64,000 bases of DNA from Nannocystis punicea (GTDB taxonomy: Bacteria; Myxococcota_A; Polyangia; Nannocystales; Nannocystaceae): the NCBI RefSeq assembly GCF_026965555.1, contig NZ_CP114040.1, positions 3,224,001-3,288,000 of the forward strand, given 5' to 3'. Shown here one piece after another: positions 1-9,082 of the stretch (position 1 is the first letter of the stretch; the number at the start of each line of letters is the position of its first letter). The notes beneath the pieces are model-generated. The model saw only the letters and a program-made list of their open reading frames with translations. It was not told the DNA's origin and searched no databases. The position numbers and the translations under genes are program-made.

Positions 1-273
1 CCTGCGGCTCGGAACTGACCCCTCGGCGATGTCTGAAGCTACTTCACCTGGCGAATGCGCGGCGATGCGATCACGATTTCGCCCATGGGCTCTCCTGGGC
101 GTACAGGGCCCGACGAGGCCGCACGGAGGCGGCCTCATCTCAGGAGCACGAGGCGCTGCACGAGCCAGAGCCTCGTGCTCGTCCCGAGCCCGGATCTGGT
201 CGTGTCCCGTTCCGGCGGGATCGGGCTGGTTGGACGCGCCGCGCCGGTCGGCCGCAGCCGTCGCGCAAGCGCC
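1..273. other. No gene recognised at left edge
   Basis: This stretch follows the 3' end of the leftward GH44 gene. It is GC-rich and open in several frames, but none of the frames shows a recognisable motif, a ribosome binding site or a plausible start. No terminator hairpin with a T-run is evident either. Confidence 0.5.
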
Positions 274-1929
274 TCACTGCGGGACGAGCACGCTGACGCT
301 GTAGGCCGGCATCTCGTAGCGGAAGGCGTTGGTGGCGGCGGGGGTGAGCGCTGGTCCGGAGACCAGCTCGGGCTCGGGGCCGGTGAGCTGCCAGACGGCG
401 ACGCTCGAGTAGTCGGCGTAGGCGGCGAGGGTCACGGCGGCGGTCAGGGGGCCGCCGGTCTTGTTGATGGCGACGATGACGGTGCGCGCGGGGTCGGCGA
501 CGTCGGTGCTGGCGTAGACGCTGGTGGCGGCGACGTCGGAGGTGACCGCATGGATCGAGGTGTCGCCGAACTTGCTGCCCTGGCCGTCGTAGCTGGTGAA
601 GGCGCGGAGGGCGGCCCAGATCATGGATGTCTGCTCGGACAGGGCCCAGTAGGCCGCCAGGGTCACGCCCTCGCGGCCGAAGATGCCGAGCACGTCGGCC
701 TGGGCGATGGCGCCGGAGATGTGGCCGCCGCCGCCGTAGTTGTACTCGGTGAAGCCGAGGCCGGTGCCGGGGTAGTGCTCGTCGATGCGCTCCTTGAGCC
801 ACGGGATCAGGCGCACCGGGCCCTGCACGACGTCGTTGGCGATCCAGGTGTCCTCCTGGAAGCTGTCGTCCCACAGCGAGCGCGGGGCCTGCACGCGCGC
901 CTCGACCGAGGCCGGCGAATTGTCGTCGCCGGTGATCCGCTGGCCGTTGGCGTAGACCTCGGTGTACCAGTGGAGGTCGAGGACGTCGACGAGGCGCTTG
1001 CCCGCCTGCGCCTCGGCCTCGGCCATCGCCTGCAAATAATAGGAGATGAACTCGCCCTGGGCGTCGGGGGCGTTCTGCAGGGTGGTGTAGCCGCTGTAGC
1101 CGTAGGAGACGAAGCCGGCGACGATCGCGTTGGCGGCGACGTCCTTGATGGCGCCGGCGAACTCGGTGTTCTTGTCGACGAGCTCGGCGTAACCGACCGG
1201 GTCGGGGTGGATCCGCTCGTGCGTGGACGACCAGAGGTCGGGCTCGTTGTCGAGGGAGAACAGGAGGCGCGCGCGCTCGCCGTGGAAGGCGTCGGGGAAT
1301 TGGGCCTGCAGCCAGGCGACGAACTCGTCCTGGTAGACGGCGTCGTCGTTCAGGTCGGGCTCGCTGTCGAAGGCGGCGTCCTTGCGGGCGATGGTCGGGT
1401 GGAAGCGCGTCTCGAGGTAATTGGGGGTCTGGTCGACGTCGCCGCCGCCGTCCTTGTCGGCGGCCACATAGCCGCAGATCGGGACGGTCACGAGCAGGTC
1501 GGCGCCGGCGTCGAGCACGTCGGCGGCGACGGCCCGCACGACCTCGCCGGGGATGTCGCCGTCGACGCCGAGCTGCGAGGCGAGGTAGTCGTCGTTCTGG
1601 TGCTGATAATCGGCGCCGGCGTTGCTGGCGTTATTCTCCCAGTTGTACGCGGTCATGCGATTGCCGCCCGCGCGCACCAGGGCGAGGCCGCGGTTGGTGG
1701 TGGCGAGGTCTTCGTATTGATTGGTGCCGTAGATCCACGGCGAGATCGGGTGGCGATCGGTGTCGGCGCGAATTTCAAAGGTGACGTCGCCGCTGCCGGG
1801 GTCGCCCGGCTCGACCAGGGAACCGGGGTCGGGCCCATCGCCCTCCGTCGCAGATTGGCTCCCCGCCGGGGTATAGAAGCACGCGGGCCCTGTCAGGGCG
1901 ACGATGATGGGTAGTCTGTTGTGCACCAT
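274..1929 (-). CDS. Secreted glycoside hydrolase family 44 (endoglucanase/xyloglucanase type)
   Basis: Predicted 551-residue GH44 enzyme, a family of retaining endo-beta-1,4-glucanases and xyloglucanases. Residues 88-99 (GGNRMTAYNWEN) are the family signature near the start of the TIM barrel. SLDNEPDLW around 227-233 carries the likely acid/base Glu229, and GFTEYNYGGGG carries the likely nucleophile Glu395. A C-terminal beta-sandwich follows, as is usual in the family. The start ATG at 1929 leaves a short hydrophobic N-terminus ending in GPAC (Cys17), a weak lipobox, then a Gly/Asp/Pro linker, so surface anchoring is likely but unproven. An upstream in-frame ATG at 2043 would put 38 charged residues before the signal and is less likely. 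With the expansin-like protein at 60178 it suggests attack on plant or bacterial cellulose-like polymers. Confidence 0.9.
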   Translation of the reverse strand: MVHNRLPIIVALTGPACFYTPAGSQSATEGDGPDPGSLVEPGDPGSGDVTFEIRADTDRHPISPWIYGTNQYEDLATTNRGLALVRAGGNRMTAYNWENNASNAGADYQHQNDDYLASQLGVDGDIPGEVVRAVAADVLDAGADLLVTVPICGYVAADKDGGGDVDQTPNYLETRFHPTIARKDAAFDSEPDLNDDAVYQDEFVAWLQAQFPDAFHGERARLLFSLDNEPDLWSSTHERIHPDPVGYAELVDKNTEFAGAIKDVAANAIVAGFVSYGYSGYTTLQNAPDAQGEFISYYLQAMAEAEAQAGKRLVDVLDLHWYTEVYANGQRITGDDNSPASVEARVQAPRSLWDDSFQEDTWIANDVVQGPVRLIPWLKERIDEHYPGTGLGFTEYNYGGGGHISGAIAQADVLGIFGREGVTLAAYWALSEQTSMIWAALRAFTSYDGQGSKFGDTSIHAVTSDVAATSVYASTDVADPARTVIVAINKTGGPLTAAVTLAAYADYSSVAVWQLTGPEPELVSGPALTPAATNAFRYEMPAYSVSVLVPQ

Positions 1930-2087
1930 CGACCCCAGTGTCGGCCGTGCCCTCGGCGATTTCAAGCCGCGGGCGGGCTGTGTCGGCGCGCTCTCGGCCC
2001 TGTGCCTGAGCGGGCGCGGAGCGCGAGCGGTGCGGCCATTCATCGAAGTTGCATGGCGGCCAGGGTAACCGAGCGCGGGCGTGAGAA

Positions 2088-2105
2088 GATGTCCCGAAGG
2101 ACATG
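2088..2105. repeat. 14-nt phased palindrome array, 2 units
   Basis: GATG at 2088 and CATG at 2102 are exactly 14 nt apart. Together they give a perfect 6-bp hairpin, ATGTCC-CGAA-GGACAT, at 2089-2104. It lies between divergent genes and belongs to the dispersed family described in the findings. Confidence 0.75.
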
Positions 2106-2139
2106 TCAGCGGCGCGCGCTCTCGAGTGCGCGCGCGGCA

Positions 2140-2226
2140 GGACGTCTGGCGACGTAGCGAGCGGGCTCGAACAGGCCGGCGCTCGCGGGTGCGCGCGAGA
2201 GGACGTCTGGCGATGCAGCGAGCGGG
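2140..2226. repeat. Direct repeat of 26 bp, spacing 61
   Basis: The 26-mers at 2140-2165 and 2201-2226, both starting GGACGTCTGGCGA, differ at only two positions. Each is preceded by a GCGCGCG-rich stretch. The pair fills the region between the GH44 gene and the TetR gene; no promoter box is clear there. Confidence 0.7.
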
Positions 2227-2284
2227 CCCCACCGCGGGATGTGCGCTGTTGCGCCGAGACGATCGGTCAAGTAGAACCGAGCCC

Positions 2285-2896
2285 GTGAGCCGGGGCGACG
2301 CGCGCGACCGCCTGATTCAGGCGGCCATCGACTTGATCTGGACGTCCAGCTACGGGGCGGTCAGCGTCGACGCCATTTGCGAGCGCGCGCAGGTGCGCAA
2401 GGGCAGCTTCTACCACTTCTTCGCCAGCAAGGACGACCTGGTGGTGGCGGCTCTCGACACCCACTGGAGCAGCCGCCGGCCGGTCCTCGACGACGTGTTT
2501 TCGGCCTCGCGCGCGCCGCTGGAGCGGCTGCAGCGGTACTTTACCCACATCGGCGAGCGCCAGGGTGAGGTCCGCGGGCAGTACGGGCGGGTCCTCGGCT
2601 GCTTCCACCACGCGGTCGGCAGCGAGTGCGTGCAGCGGCCCACGGCGGTGGCGGCCAAGGCGCAGGAGATCAGCCTGGCGCTGCGCCGCTACATCGAGTC
2701 GGCGGTGCGCGACGCCCAGGCCGAGGGCGCCCTGCCGTCCGGGGACCCGGTGGCGGCCGCGAAGGGCCTGTTCGCCTACGTGACGGGCGCGCTGGCCCAG
2801 GCCCGTGTCCACGACGACCTCGAATTGCTGCGCCAGCTGCCCCAGACCGCCTGGCTGGCGCTGGGCATGGCCGGGCCGCCGAAGCCCGGCGCGTGA
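2285..2896 (+). CDS. TetR/AcrR-family regulator of the adjacent RND pump
   Basis: About 203 residues. The N-terminal helix-turn-helix is typical of the family: AAIDLIWTSSYGAVSVDAIC, then KGSFYHFFASKDDLV as the recognition helix and the turn into the ligand domain. The C-terminal ligand-binding half is variable, as expected. I chose GTG 2285 because it begins just before the first family helix; an ATG at 2213 would add 24 residues of Arg-rich sequence lacking family features. It lies 94 bp upstream of the RND pump gene in the same direction. A palindrome at 2941-2954 between them is a likely operator, so repression of the pump with release by a substrate is the expected role (inference). Confidence 0.88.
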   Translation: MSRGDARDRLIQAAIDLIWTSSYGAVSVDAICERAQVRKGSFYHFFASKDDLVVAALDTHWSSRRPVLDDVFSASRAPLERLQRYFTHIGERQGEVRGQYGRVLGCFHHAVGSECVQRPTAVAAKAQEISLALRRYIESAVRDAQAEGALPSGDPVAAAKGLFAYVTGALAQARVHDDLELLRQLPQTAWLALGMAGPPKPGA

Positions 2897-2940
2897 GCGG
2901 CCCTGTCCGGCTGCTCCGCGCGTTTTCGCGCCCTCGAACT

Positions 2941-2954
2941 TGACTAAACAGTCA
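2941..2954. promoter_or_regulatory. Candidate TetR operator upstream of the RND operon
   Basis: TGACTAAACAGTCA is a perfect 5-bp dyad around AAAC, 36 bp before the RND start codon. The overlapping TTGACT at 2940-2945 resembles a -35 box, so a bound repressor could block the promoter. No convincing -10 box is visible. Confidence 0.5.
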
Positions 2955-2990
2955 TCTCCCACGACCTCCTCGACAGCTCGGTAACCGCCC

Positions 2991-5900
2991 ATGTGGATCG
3001 TCCGACTCGCGCTGCGCCGCCCGTACACGTTCGTGGTGATGGCCTTGATGCTGCTGCTGTCGGGCATCTGGGTGGTCCGGCAGACGCCCACCGACGTGCT
3101 GCCGGACGTCGACATCCCGGTGATCAGCGTGGTGTGGACGTACACCGGGCTGCCGGCGCAGCAGATCGAGCAGCAGGTCACGCTGTTCAGCGAGCAGTCG
3201 CTGGCCGGCAACGTGGCCGACATCCAGAGCATCCAGAGCGACAGCTTCGACGGGGTGTCGGTGATCCGGCTGTTCTTGCAGCCCGACGCGGACGTCGCCT
3301 CGGCGATGGCGCAGGCGACCGCGGCCTCGCAGACGATCGTGCGCCGCATGCCGCCGGGCATCGTGCCGCCGATCATCCTCCGCTACACGGCGTCGAGCGT
3401 GCCGATCCTGCAGCTGGCGTTCTCGAGCGACACGCTGTCGGAGGCCGAGATCTACGACCACGTCAATCAGCGCGTGCGGACGATGCTGAGCGTGGTCCGC
3501 GGGACCCGCTTCCCGCTGCCCGCCGGGGGCAAGCAGCGCCAGATCACCGTCGACCTCGACCCCGCGGCCCTGCGCGCGCACGGGGTGTCGCCGGCCGAGG
3601 TCAGCCAGACGATCGCGGCCCAGAACCTGACCCTTCCGACAGGCGCAGCCAAGATCGCCGAACGCGAGTACCGCATCAGCCTCAACAGCAGCCCGGAGGC
3701 GATCGCGGCGCTCAACGAGATCCCGCTGACGGGCGCGGCCGGGCGCCAGCTGTTCGTCCGCGACGTCGCCCACGTGCACGACGGCTACGCGATCCAGACC
3801 AACATCGCCCGCCGCGACGGGCGGCGCTCGGTGGTCCTCAGCGTGATGAAGACCGGCGACGCGTCGACCACCGAGGTCGCCGACCGCGTGAAGGCGCTGG
3901 TGCCGGTGATCCGCGCGGCCGCGCCGGAGGGCCTCGAGGTCGAGCTGCTGTCCGACCAGTCGACGTTCGTGACGCGCGCGATCGACGGCCTGCTGGTCGA
4001 GGGCGTGATCGCGATGGTGCTGACGGCGGCGATGATCCTGCTGTTCCTCGGCAGCGTGCGCGCGACGGTGCTGGTGGCCATCAACATCCCGCTGGCGGTG
4101 ATCATCGCGCTGCTGTGCCTGCGCGCCCTGGGAGCGACCATCAACGTGATGACGCTCGGCGGGCTGGCGCTGGCGGTCGGGATCCTGGTCGACGACGCGA
4201 CGGTCGAGATCGAGAACATCCACCGCAACCTGGCGATGGGCAAGGGCCTGACGCGGGCGATCCTCGACGGGGCGCAGCAGATCGCGGTGCCGGCGTTCGT
4301 GGCGTCGCTGTGCATCAGCATCGTGTTCGTGTCGGTGGTGTTCCTCGAGGGGCCGGCCCGCTTCATCTTCCTGCCGATGGGCATGGCGGTGGCGTTCGCG
4401 GTGATGGGGTCGTACCTGCTGTCGCGCACGCTGGTGCCGACGCTGGCCCGCTACCTGCTCGCGGAGCACCACACGGCCGCGCCGTCGCGCGGCCTGTTCG
4501 CGCGGATCCACCGCGGCTTCGAGGCCGGCTTCGAGCGCGTGCGGGCCCGCTACGTGGGCCTGCTGGCGTGGGCGCTGGCCCGCCCGCGCACGGTGGCGAC
4601 GCTGTTCGCAATGGTGGTGGCGGCGACCGTGGCGCTGGCGCCGTTCGTCGGCCGCGACTTCTTCCCGCAGGTCGACGCCGGGCAGGTGCGCCTGCACGTG
4701 ACCGCGCCGCCGGGGACGCGGATCGAGGAGACCGAGCGGTGGTTCTCGCGGGTCGAGGACCGGATCCGCGAGCTGGTGCCGGCCGACCAGCGCGAGAGCA
4801 TCCTCGACTTCATCGGCATGCCCAGCGGCTATACGCTGGCGATCACCGACAGCAGCAACGTCGGCTCGTCCGACGGCGAGATCCTGCTGACTCTGGCCCA
4901 CGACCGCGAGCTGGCGACCGCCGACATCGTCCGCGCGCTGCGCGAGCAGCTGCCGCGCGAGTTCCCCGAGCTGTCGTTTTACTTCCAGCCGGCCGACATC
5001 GTCACGCAGATCCTCAACTTCGGCCTGCCGTCGCCGATCGACGTGCAGGTGTCGGGGGCGCAGCGCGACGCGACCCTGAAGGCGGCCCGCTCGCTCGAGG
5101 CCGAGCTGCGCGCGGTGCCCGGGGTGGTCGACGTGCACCTGCACCAGATCGTGGCGGCGCCGCGGCTGCACGTCGAGGTCGACCGCCAGCGCGCGCACGA
5201 GGCCGGGCTCAGCGAGCGCGACGTGGCGGCCAACCTGCTGCTGATGGTGTCGTCGTCGACGCAGGTGAGCCCGACGTTCTGGACCGACCCGAAGTCGAGC
5301 TTCGCCTATCCGGTGGCGATCCAGGTGCCGGAGCACCGGGTCGACTCGCTGGCGGCGCTGCAGGGGCTGTCGCTGCCGACGGCGGCCGGCGAGCAGAAGC
5401 TGCTGATGGACGTGGCCGACTTCCGCCGCGCGACCACGCCGGTGTTCGTCAGCCACATGAACGTGCAGCCGACCTACAACGTGCGCGCGGACGTGCAGGA
5501 CTCGGACCTCGGCTCGGCGGTGGCCCAGATCGAGGCGATCGTGCAGAAGCACCGCGAGGCGCTGCCGCCCGGGGCGACGATCGCGGTGCGCGGCCAGGCC
5601 GAGAGCATGCAGGTCGGCTTCGCCAGGCTCGGCGTCGGCCTCGGGTTCGCGGCGCTGCTGGTCTACGCGTTGATGGTGATCAACTTCCAGTCGTGGAAGC
5701 TGCCGTTCATCATCCTGATGGCGCTGCCCGGCGCGGCCGTCGGCATCGTGTTCACGCTGTTCGCCACCGGCACGACCTTCAGCATCCCGTCGCTGATGGG
5801 CGCAGTGATGAGCATCGGCGTGGCCACGGCCAACTCGATCCTGGTGGTGTCGTTCGCCAACGAGCTGCGGCCGCAGGGCATGTCCGCCGCCGAGGCGGCG

Positions 5901-6173
5901 CTGACCGCCGGCAGCGTGCGCCTGCGCCCGGTGCTGATGACTGCGGCGGCGATGTTCATCGGCATGCTGCCGATGTCGCTCGGGCTCGGCGAGGGCGGCG
6001 AGCAGAACGCGGCCCTCGGCCGCGCGGTGATGGGCGGCCTGGCCGGGGCGACTCTGGCGACCCTCGGCTTCGTGCCGGTGGTCTACAGCGTGCTGGCGCG
6101 GCGCTGGCACCCGCCGGCGGTCGACCCCGATCTCGCCCTACCCGGCGATGCACACGCGAAGGAGAGCGTATGA
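2991..6173 (+). CDS. RND-family efflux pump inner-membrane subunit
   Basis: A 1060-residue transporter, full length for the AcrB/HAE1-type superfamily. It has an N-terminal membrane helix, two large periplasmic loops (about 40-330 and 560-860) and two membrane bundles. TM4 contains GGLALAVGILVDDATVEIEN with the proton-relay pair Asp401/Asp402. In TM10 the motif GVATANSIL (from 943) has Ala947 where AcrB has the relay Lys940, so coupling may differ in detail. Start ATG 2991 begins MWIVRLALRRPY, the expected cytoplasmic N-terminus. The downstream membrane-fusion gene overlaps by 4 bp (ATGA). No TolC-type outer-membrane gene is nearby. The substrate cannot be told from sequence. Confidence 0.93.
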   Translation: MWIVRLALRRPYTFVVMALMLLLSGIWVVRQTPTDVLPDVDIPVISVVWTYTGLPAQQIEQQVTLFSEQSLAGNVADIQSIQSDSFDGVSVIRLFLQPDADVASAMAQATAASQTIVRRMPPGIVPPIILRYTASSVPILQLAFSSDTLSEAEIYDHVNQRVRTMLSVVRGTRFPLPAGGKQRQITVDLDPAALRAHGVSPAEVSQTIAAQNLTLPTGAAKIAEREYRISLNSSPEAIAALNEIPLTGAAGRQLFVRDVAHVHDGYAIQTNIARRDGRRSVVLSVMKTGDASTTEVADRVKALVPVIRAAAPEGLEVELLSDQSTFVTRAIDGLLVEGVIAMVLTAAMILLFLGSVRATVLVAINIPLAVIIALLCLRALGATINVMTLGGLALAVGILVDDATVEIENIHRNLAMGKGLTRAILDGAQQIAVPAFVASLCISIVFVSVVFLEGPARFIFLPMGMAVAFAVMGSYLLSRTLVPTLARYLLAEHHTAAPSRGLFARIHRGFEAGFERVRARYVGLLAWALARPRTVATLFAMVVAATVALAPFVGRDFFPQVDAGQVRLHVTAPPGTRIEETERWFSRVEDRIRELVPADQRESILDFIGMPSGYTLAITDSSNVGSSDGEILLTLAHDRELATADIVRALREQLPREFPELSFYFQPADIVTQILNFGLPSPIDVQVSGAQRDATLKAARSLEAELRAVPGVVDVHLHQIVAAPRLHVEVDRQRAHEAGLSERDVAANLLLMVSSSTQVSPTFWTDPKSSFAYPVAIQVPEHRVDSLAALQGLSLPTAAGEQKLLMDVADFRRATTPVFVSHMNVQPTYNVRADVQDSDLGSAVAQIEAIVQKHREALPPGATIAVRGQAESMQVGFARLGVGLGFAALLVYALMVINFQSWKLPFIILMALPGAAVGIVFTLFATGTTFSIPSLMGAVMSIGVATANSILVVSFANELRPQGMSAAEAALTAGSVRLRPVLMTAAAMFIGMLPMSLGLGEGGEQNAALGRAVMGGLAGATLATLGFVPVVYSVLARRWHPPAVDPDLALPGDAHAKESV

Positions 6174-7309
6174 CGACGATGCAGTCCGGCAGGCCAGGGT
6201 GGGCGATGATGGCGATGATCGCGGCGGTGCTGGCCGGCGCGGTGGTGATCGGCGTGGGCCCCCGGCTCGAGCAGCGCGACGCGCGGGCGCGGACGCTGGC
6301 GCAGGCGACCGGGCCGAAGCGCGTGCGCACGGCGGCGGTCCGCGCGGGCGACGAGGCCCACCAGCTGACGCTGCCGGCCAGCTCGACGCCGATCCGTCAG
6401 TCGGCGCTCTACAGCAAGTCGACCGGGTTCGTGCGCCGCTACCTGGTCGAGCTCGGCGACGCGGTGAAGGCGGGCCAGGTGCTGGCGGAGATCGAGGCGC
6501 CGGAGACGGACGAGGAGATCCGGCTGGCGCGCGCGCGCCTGGCGGAGGCGCGCGCGAACGTGGGGATCCACCAGGCGACGTCCGATCGCACGCGCAGCCT
6601 GGCGGGCAGCGGGGCGGTGTCGCGGCAGGAGGCCGACGACGCGCTGGCGGTGGCCAACTCGGCCGACGCGCTGGTGGCGACGCGCAAGGCCGACCTCAAG
6701 CGGCTGCAGGCGCTGCGCGAGTACCAGCAGATCGTGGCGCCGTTCGACGGGGTGGTGACGCGCCGCCTGGTCGACTCCGGGGCGCTGGTCGGCCCGGCTC
6801 GCTCCGGCAGCGGGCCGATGTTCGAGATCGCCGACGTGTCGACGCTGCGGGTGCTGGTCGACGTGCCCGACAGCCACGCGGCCGACGTGAAGGTCGGCAA
6901 CCAGGCCGAGCTCTACTCGCCGCGCGACCCGTCGCGCGTGGTGAAGGGCGTGGTCACGCGCACGAGCGGGGTGCTCGAGACGACGACGCGCACGCTCCGC
7001 GTCGAGATCGAGGTGCCCGGGGACGAGGCGGTGCTGCCGGGCTCGTTCGTGTACGTGCGCCTGCAGGTGCCCCGCGCCCGCCCGGTGCCGACGATCCCCG
7101 CGAGCGCGCTGGTGGTGCGCAAGGAAGGGACGCTGGTGGCGAAGGTGGCGGAGGGGGCGGTGACCCTGGTGCCCGTGAAGCTCGGCCGCGACCTCGGCAA
7201 GGAGATCGAGGTGCTCGAGGGCGTCGCCGCCGGCGACGAGGTGGTGCTGCAGCCGCCCGACACGCTCGAGAACGGGCAGGCCGTCGAGGTGGTGCCGACG
7301 GTCGGGTGA
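6170..7309 (+). CDS. RND periplasmic adaptor (membrane-fusion protein)
   Basis: A 379-residue HlyD/AcrA-type adaptor linking the RND pump to an outer-membrane channel. An N-terminal membrane anchor (about 11-27) is followed by the first lipoyl half (STGFVRRYLVELGDAVKAGQVLAEIEA), a helical hairpin with Ala/Arg-rich heptads, the second lipoyl half (VAPFDGVVTRRLVDSGALV), then beta-barrel and membrane-proximal domains. Start ATG 6170 overlaps the pump stop codon as ATGA and has AAGGAGA at 6159-6165, so the two are translationally coupled. There is no lipobox; the N-terminal helix is the anchor. Confidence 0.92.
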   Translation: MTTMQSGRPGWAMMAMIAAVLAGAVVIGVGPRLEQRDARARTLAQATGPKRVRTAAVRAGDEAHQLTLPASSTPIRQSALYSKSTGFVRRYLVELGDAVKAGQVLAEIEAPETDEEIRLARARLAEARANVGIHQATSDRTRSLAGSGAVSRQEADDALAVANSADALVATRKADLKRLQALREYQQIVAPFDGVVTRRLVDSGALVGPARSGSGPMFEIADVSTLRVLVDVPDSHAADVKVGNQAELYSPRDPSRVVKGVVTRTSGVLETTTRTLRVEIEVPGDEAVLPGSFVYVRLQVPRARPVPTIPASALVVRKEGTLVAKVAEGAVTLVPVKLGRDLGKEIEVLEGVAAGDEVVLQPPDTLENGQAVEVVPTVG

Positions 7310-7377
7310 GGATGTGTCGAAGGACATGCTCGATGAGGCATGGCGATTCGAACATGTCTTGAAGGGCATATCTCTCG
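7308..7377. repeat. 14-nt phased palindrome array, 5 units
   Basis: Five 14-nt units with cores GATG 7311, CATG 7325, CATG 7339, CATG 7353 and CATA 7367, all exactly in phase. Variable 4-nt spacers lie between the dyads. The array begins at the stop codon of the adaptor gene and is followed by a perfect 16-bp palindrome, ATCTCTCGCGAGAGAT, at 7370-7385. It separates convergent genes and could act as a transcript end. Confidence 0.8.
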
Positions 7378-7482
7378 CGAGAGATGGACCGTGAACGAGC
7401 GGTTCGCCGGGCGAGCGGGCGCACGGCTCGCTCCCGGCCTCGTCGCGGAGAACTCCCGTCAGGGCGGCGCTCCTGTCATCGC

Positions 7483-8685
7483 TCAGAGCAGGGCTTGCAT
7501 CGCCGCGACCGCCTCGTCATCCGTGAGCGTCTCGGCGTCCGCGCCGGGCTGCAGCTCGATGTCGAGGAATCCCGGGACGCGAGCGCGACCCGCACCATGC
7601 GCCACCCAGATCTTGTGGTCGCGCGCGACCTGCTCCAGCCGCTTCGGGAACTCCGCCGCGTCGATGCGCGCGTAGACGTGGAACAGGTTCGTCGGCGGGA
7701 CCTCCGGCGCCACGATGAAACGCGCGTCCTTCGCGAGCCGGGCCGCCAGCCGCTGCGCGCGCGCCACCCACTTGGGGATCCGCGCGAGCACGTCGTCGAT
7801 GCGCATCGCAGCCGAGGCCGCGTAGGGAAAATACGCCGCGACGTTGCCGCCGTGCCGGTGCCGCCACAGCCGCGCCCCGTCGATCAGCTCCTTCGAGCCG
7901 GCCACGACCGCGCCCCCCAGCGCGCCGATCGTCTTGTACAGCGAGACGTAGGCCGACGAGCAGCCCCGGCAGACCTCGGCGAGGGGGCGCCCGAACGCCG
8001 GCGCCGCCTCCCACAGGCGCGCGCCGTCGATGTGCAGCGGCACGCCTCGCTCGCGGCACGCCGTCTTCAGGTCCTCGAGCTCGGCCCACGTCTGCATCTG
8101 CCCCGTCCAGCGGGCCGGCAGTTCGACCGACACCACGGCCAGCGGCTCTGGCGCGTGGCGGACGTCGTCGCCGAGCAGCACTCGGCCCCACGGCGACAGG
8201 ACCACCTCGTGCATTCCGTGCAGCACCTCGAACGCGGCGCTCTCGTGCAGCAGGTGGTGCGACGACGGGTGCACGCCGAGCGCGCGACCGCGGCTGCGAT
8301 CCGCGTACAGCCGCAGGAGACAGAGCTGACCCATCGTGCCGGTCGGCATGAAGCAGGCCGCCTCGAAGCCGAGCAGAGAGGCGATCCTCTGTTCGAGCGT
8401 CTCGACGAGGTCGCCCGTGCCGTAGCGATCGGCGACGGCGTGTTGCTGCTGGCACCATTGACCGATGCGCACGAGCTCGGCGCCGTCGAAGATGCGGGCG
8501 CCGGTGACCAGCGCGCCGCGGCAGGTCGCGATGAGCTGGTCGACGCCGCCGGGCGGTCGAGCCGGCGGCGGCGCGGGACGCAGGGGCGGGGCCGCCGTCG
8601 CGGCCCGCGGTGCGCACCCAGCGAGCGCGCCGCCCATGCCGGCCGCCAGCGAGATCATCCAGTCGCGTCGCAAGAGATCGGTCAT
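7483..8685 (-). CDS. Exported PLP-dependent threonine-aldolase-like lyase
   Basis: 400 residues with the fold-type I architecture of low-specificity threonine aldolases and beta-eliminating lyases. SLYKTIGALGG contains the probable PLP lysine Lys251, and HIDGARLWEAA contains the ring-nitrogen aspartate Asp220. TGTMGQL (about 115-121) fits the phosphate-binding region. Unusually, it starts with RRDWMISLAAGMGGALAGC: a twin-arginine-like hydrophobic signal ending in a good lipobox (Cys24), followed by a Pro/Ala linker. Export of a PLP enzyme normally implies Tat transport after cofactor loading. Start ATG 8685 leaves that signal intact. Substrate unknown; the family fit is good, the exact reaction is not certain. 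Confidence 0.82.
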   Translation of the reverse strand: MTDLLRRDWMISLAAGMGGALAGCAPRAATAAPPLRPAPPPARPPGGVDQLIATCRGALVTGARIFDGAELVRIGQWCQQQHAVADRYGTGDLVETLEQRIASLLGFEAACFMPTGTMGQLCLLRLYADRSRGRALGVHPSSHHLLHESAAFEVLHGMHEVVLSPWGRVLLGDDVRHAPEPLAVVSVELPARWTGQMQTWAELEDLKTACRERGVPLHIDGARLWEAAPAFGRPLAEVCRGCSSAYVSLYKTIGALGGAVVAGSKELIDGARLWRHRHGGNVAAYFPYAASAAMRIDDVLARIPKWVARAQRLAARLAKDARFIVAPEVPPTNLFHVYARIDAAEFPKRLEQVARDHKIWVAHGAGRARVPGFLDIELQPGADAETLTDDEAVAAMQALL

Positions 8686-8747
8686 GCGTGGGACTCTAGC
8701 CGAGCACGCCGGCAATTGGCAGCGCCCGCGAGGCAGGCCGCGGGCGG

Positions 8748-8803
8748 TTCGTATGTTTGAAGAGACATGGCTGTTTCGCCATGTCTCTGCGGTCATGTCG
8801 AGG
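8748..8803. repeat. 14-nt phased palindrome array, 4 units
   Basis: Cores TATG 8752, CATG 8766, CATG 8780 and CATG 8794 are exactly 14 nt apart. Units two and three form a perfect 11-bp hairpin, AGAGACATGGC (8761-8771) with GCCATGTCTCT (8778-8788). The array abuts the stop codon of the small lipoprotein gene and lies in its 3' flank. Confidence 0.85.
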
Positions 8804-9082
8804 TCAGCAGTCGTCGCCGATGGTGCCGTTGGGGCCGCCGGTGGGCGGGAGCTCGAGGATGTTGCCGTTGAAACAGCCCGGCTTCTCGTCGTCGTCCTCG
8901 GTGGTGGCGGCGGTGGTGGTCTGGACCTCCGCGGTGTCGCCGCCGGTGGTGGTGTCGTCCTCGCCGCCGGTCGACTCGTCGCCGGTGTCGTTGCGCTCGA
9001 TGTTCTTGTCGTCGGGGTCGTCGCAGGCGACGGCGGCGGTGAGGGAGAGGGCGAGGAGGAGGGCTGTGAAGATCTTGGACAT
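8804..9082 (-). CDS. Small acidic Thr-rich lipoprotein
   Basis: 92 residues: signal peptide MSKIFTALLLALSLTAAVAC with lipobox AVAC (Cys20), then an acidic Asp/Glu/Thr/Gly linker, ending in a short Cys-containing tail (GCFNGNILELPPTGGPNG). I chose ATG 9082 because the lipoprotein signal starts there; a further in-frame ATG 27 nt upstream adds only MRVVTETRV. No enzymatic domain is visible. The linker style matches the other lipoproteins in this window, and the tail may be a short surface peptide. Function unknown. Confidence 0.75.
   Translation of the reverse strand: MSKIFTALLLALSLTAAVACDDPDDKNIERNDTGDESTGGEDDTTTGGDTAEVQTTTAATTEDDDEKPGCFNGNILELPPTGGPNGTIGDDC

Noticed and set aside
2952..6110. 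Long open frames on the opposite strand of real genes (for example across the RND pump and across the pseudokinase)
   Set aside because: Translations are dominated by Arg, His, Gln and Ala with no domain pattern; they follow from the high GC content.
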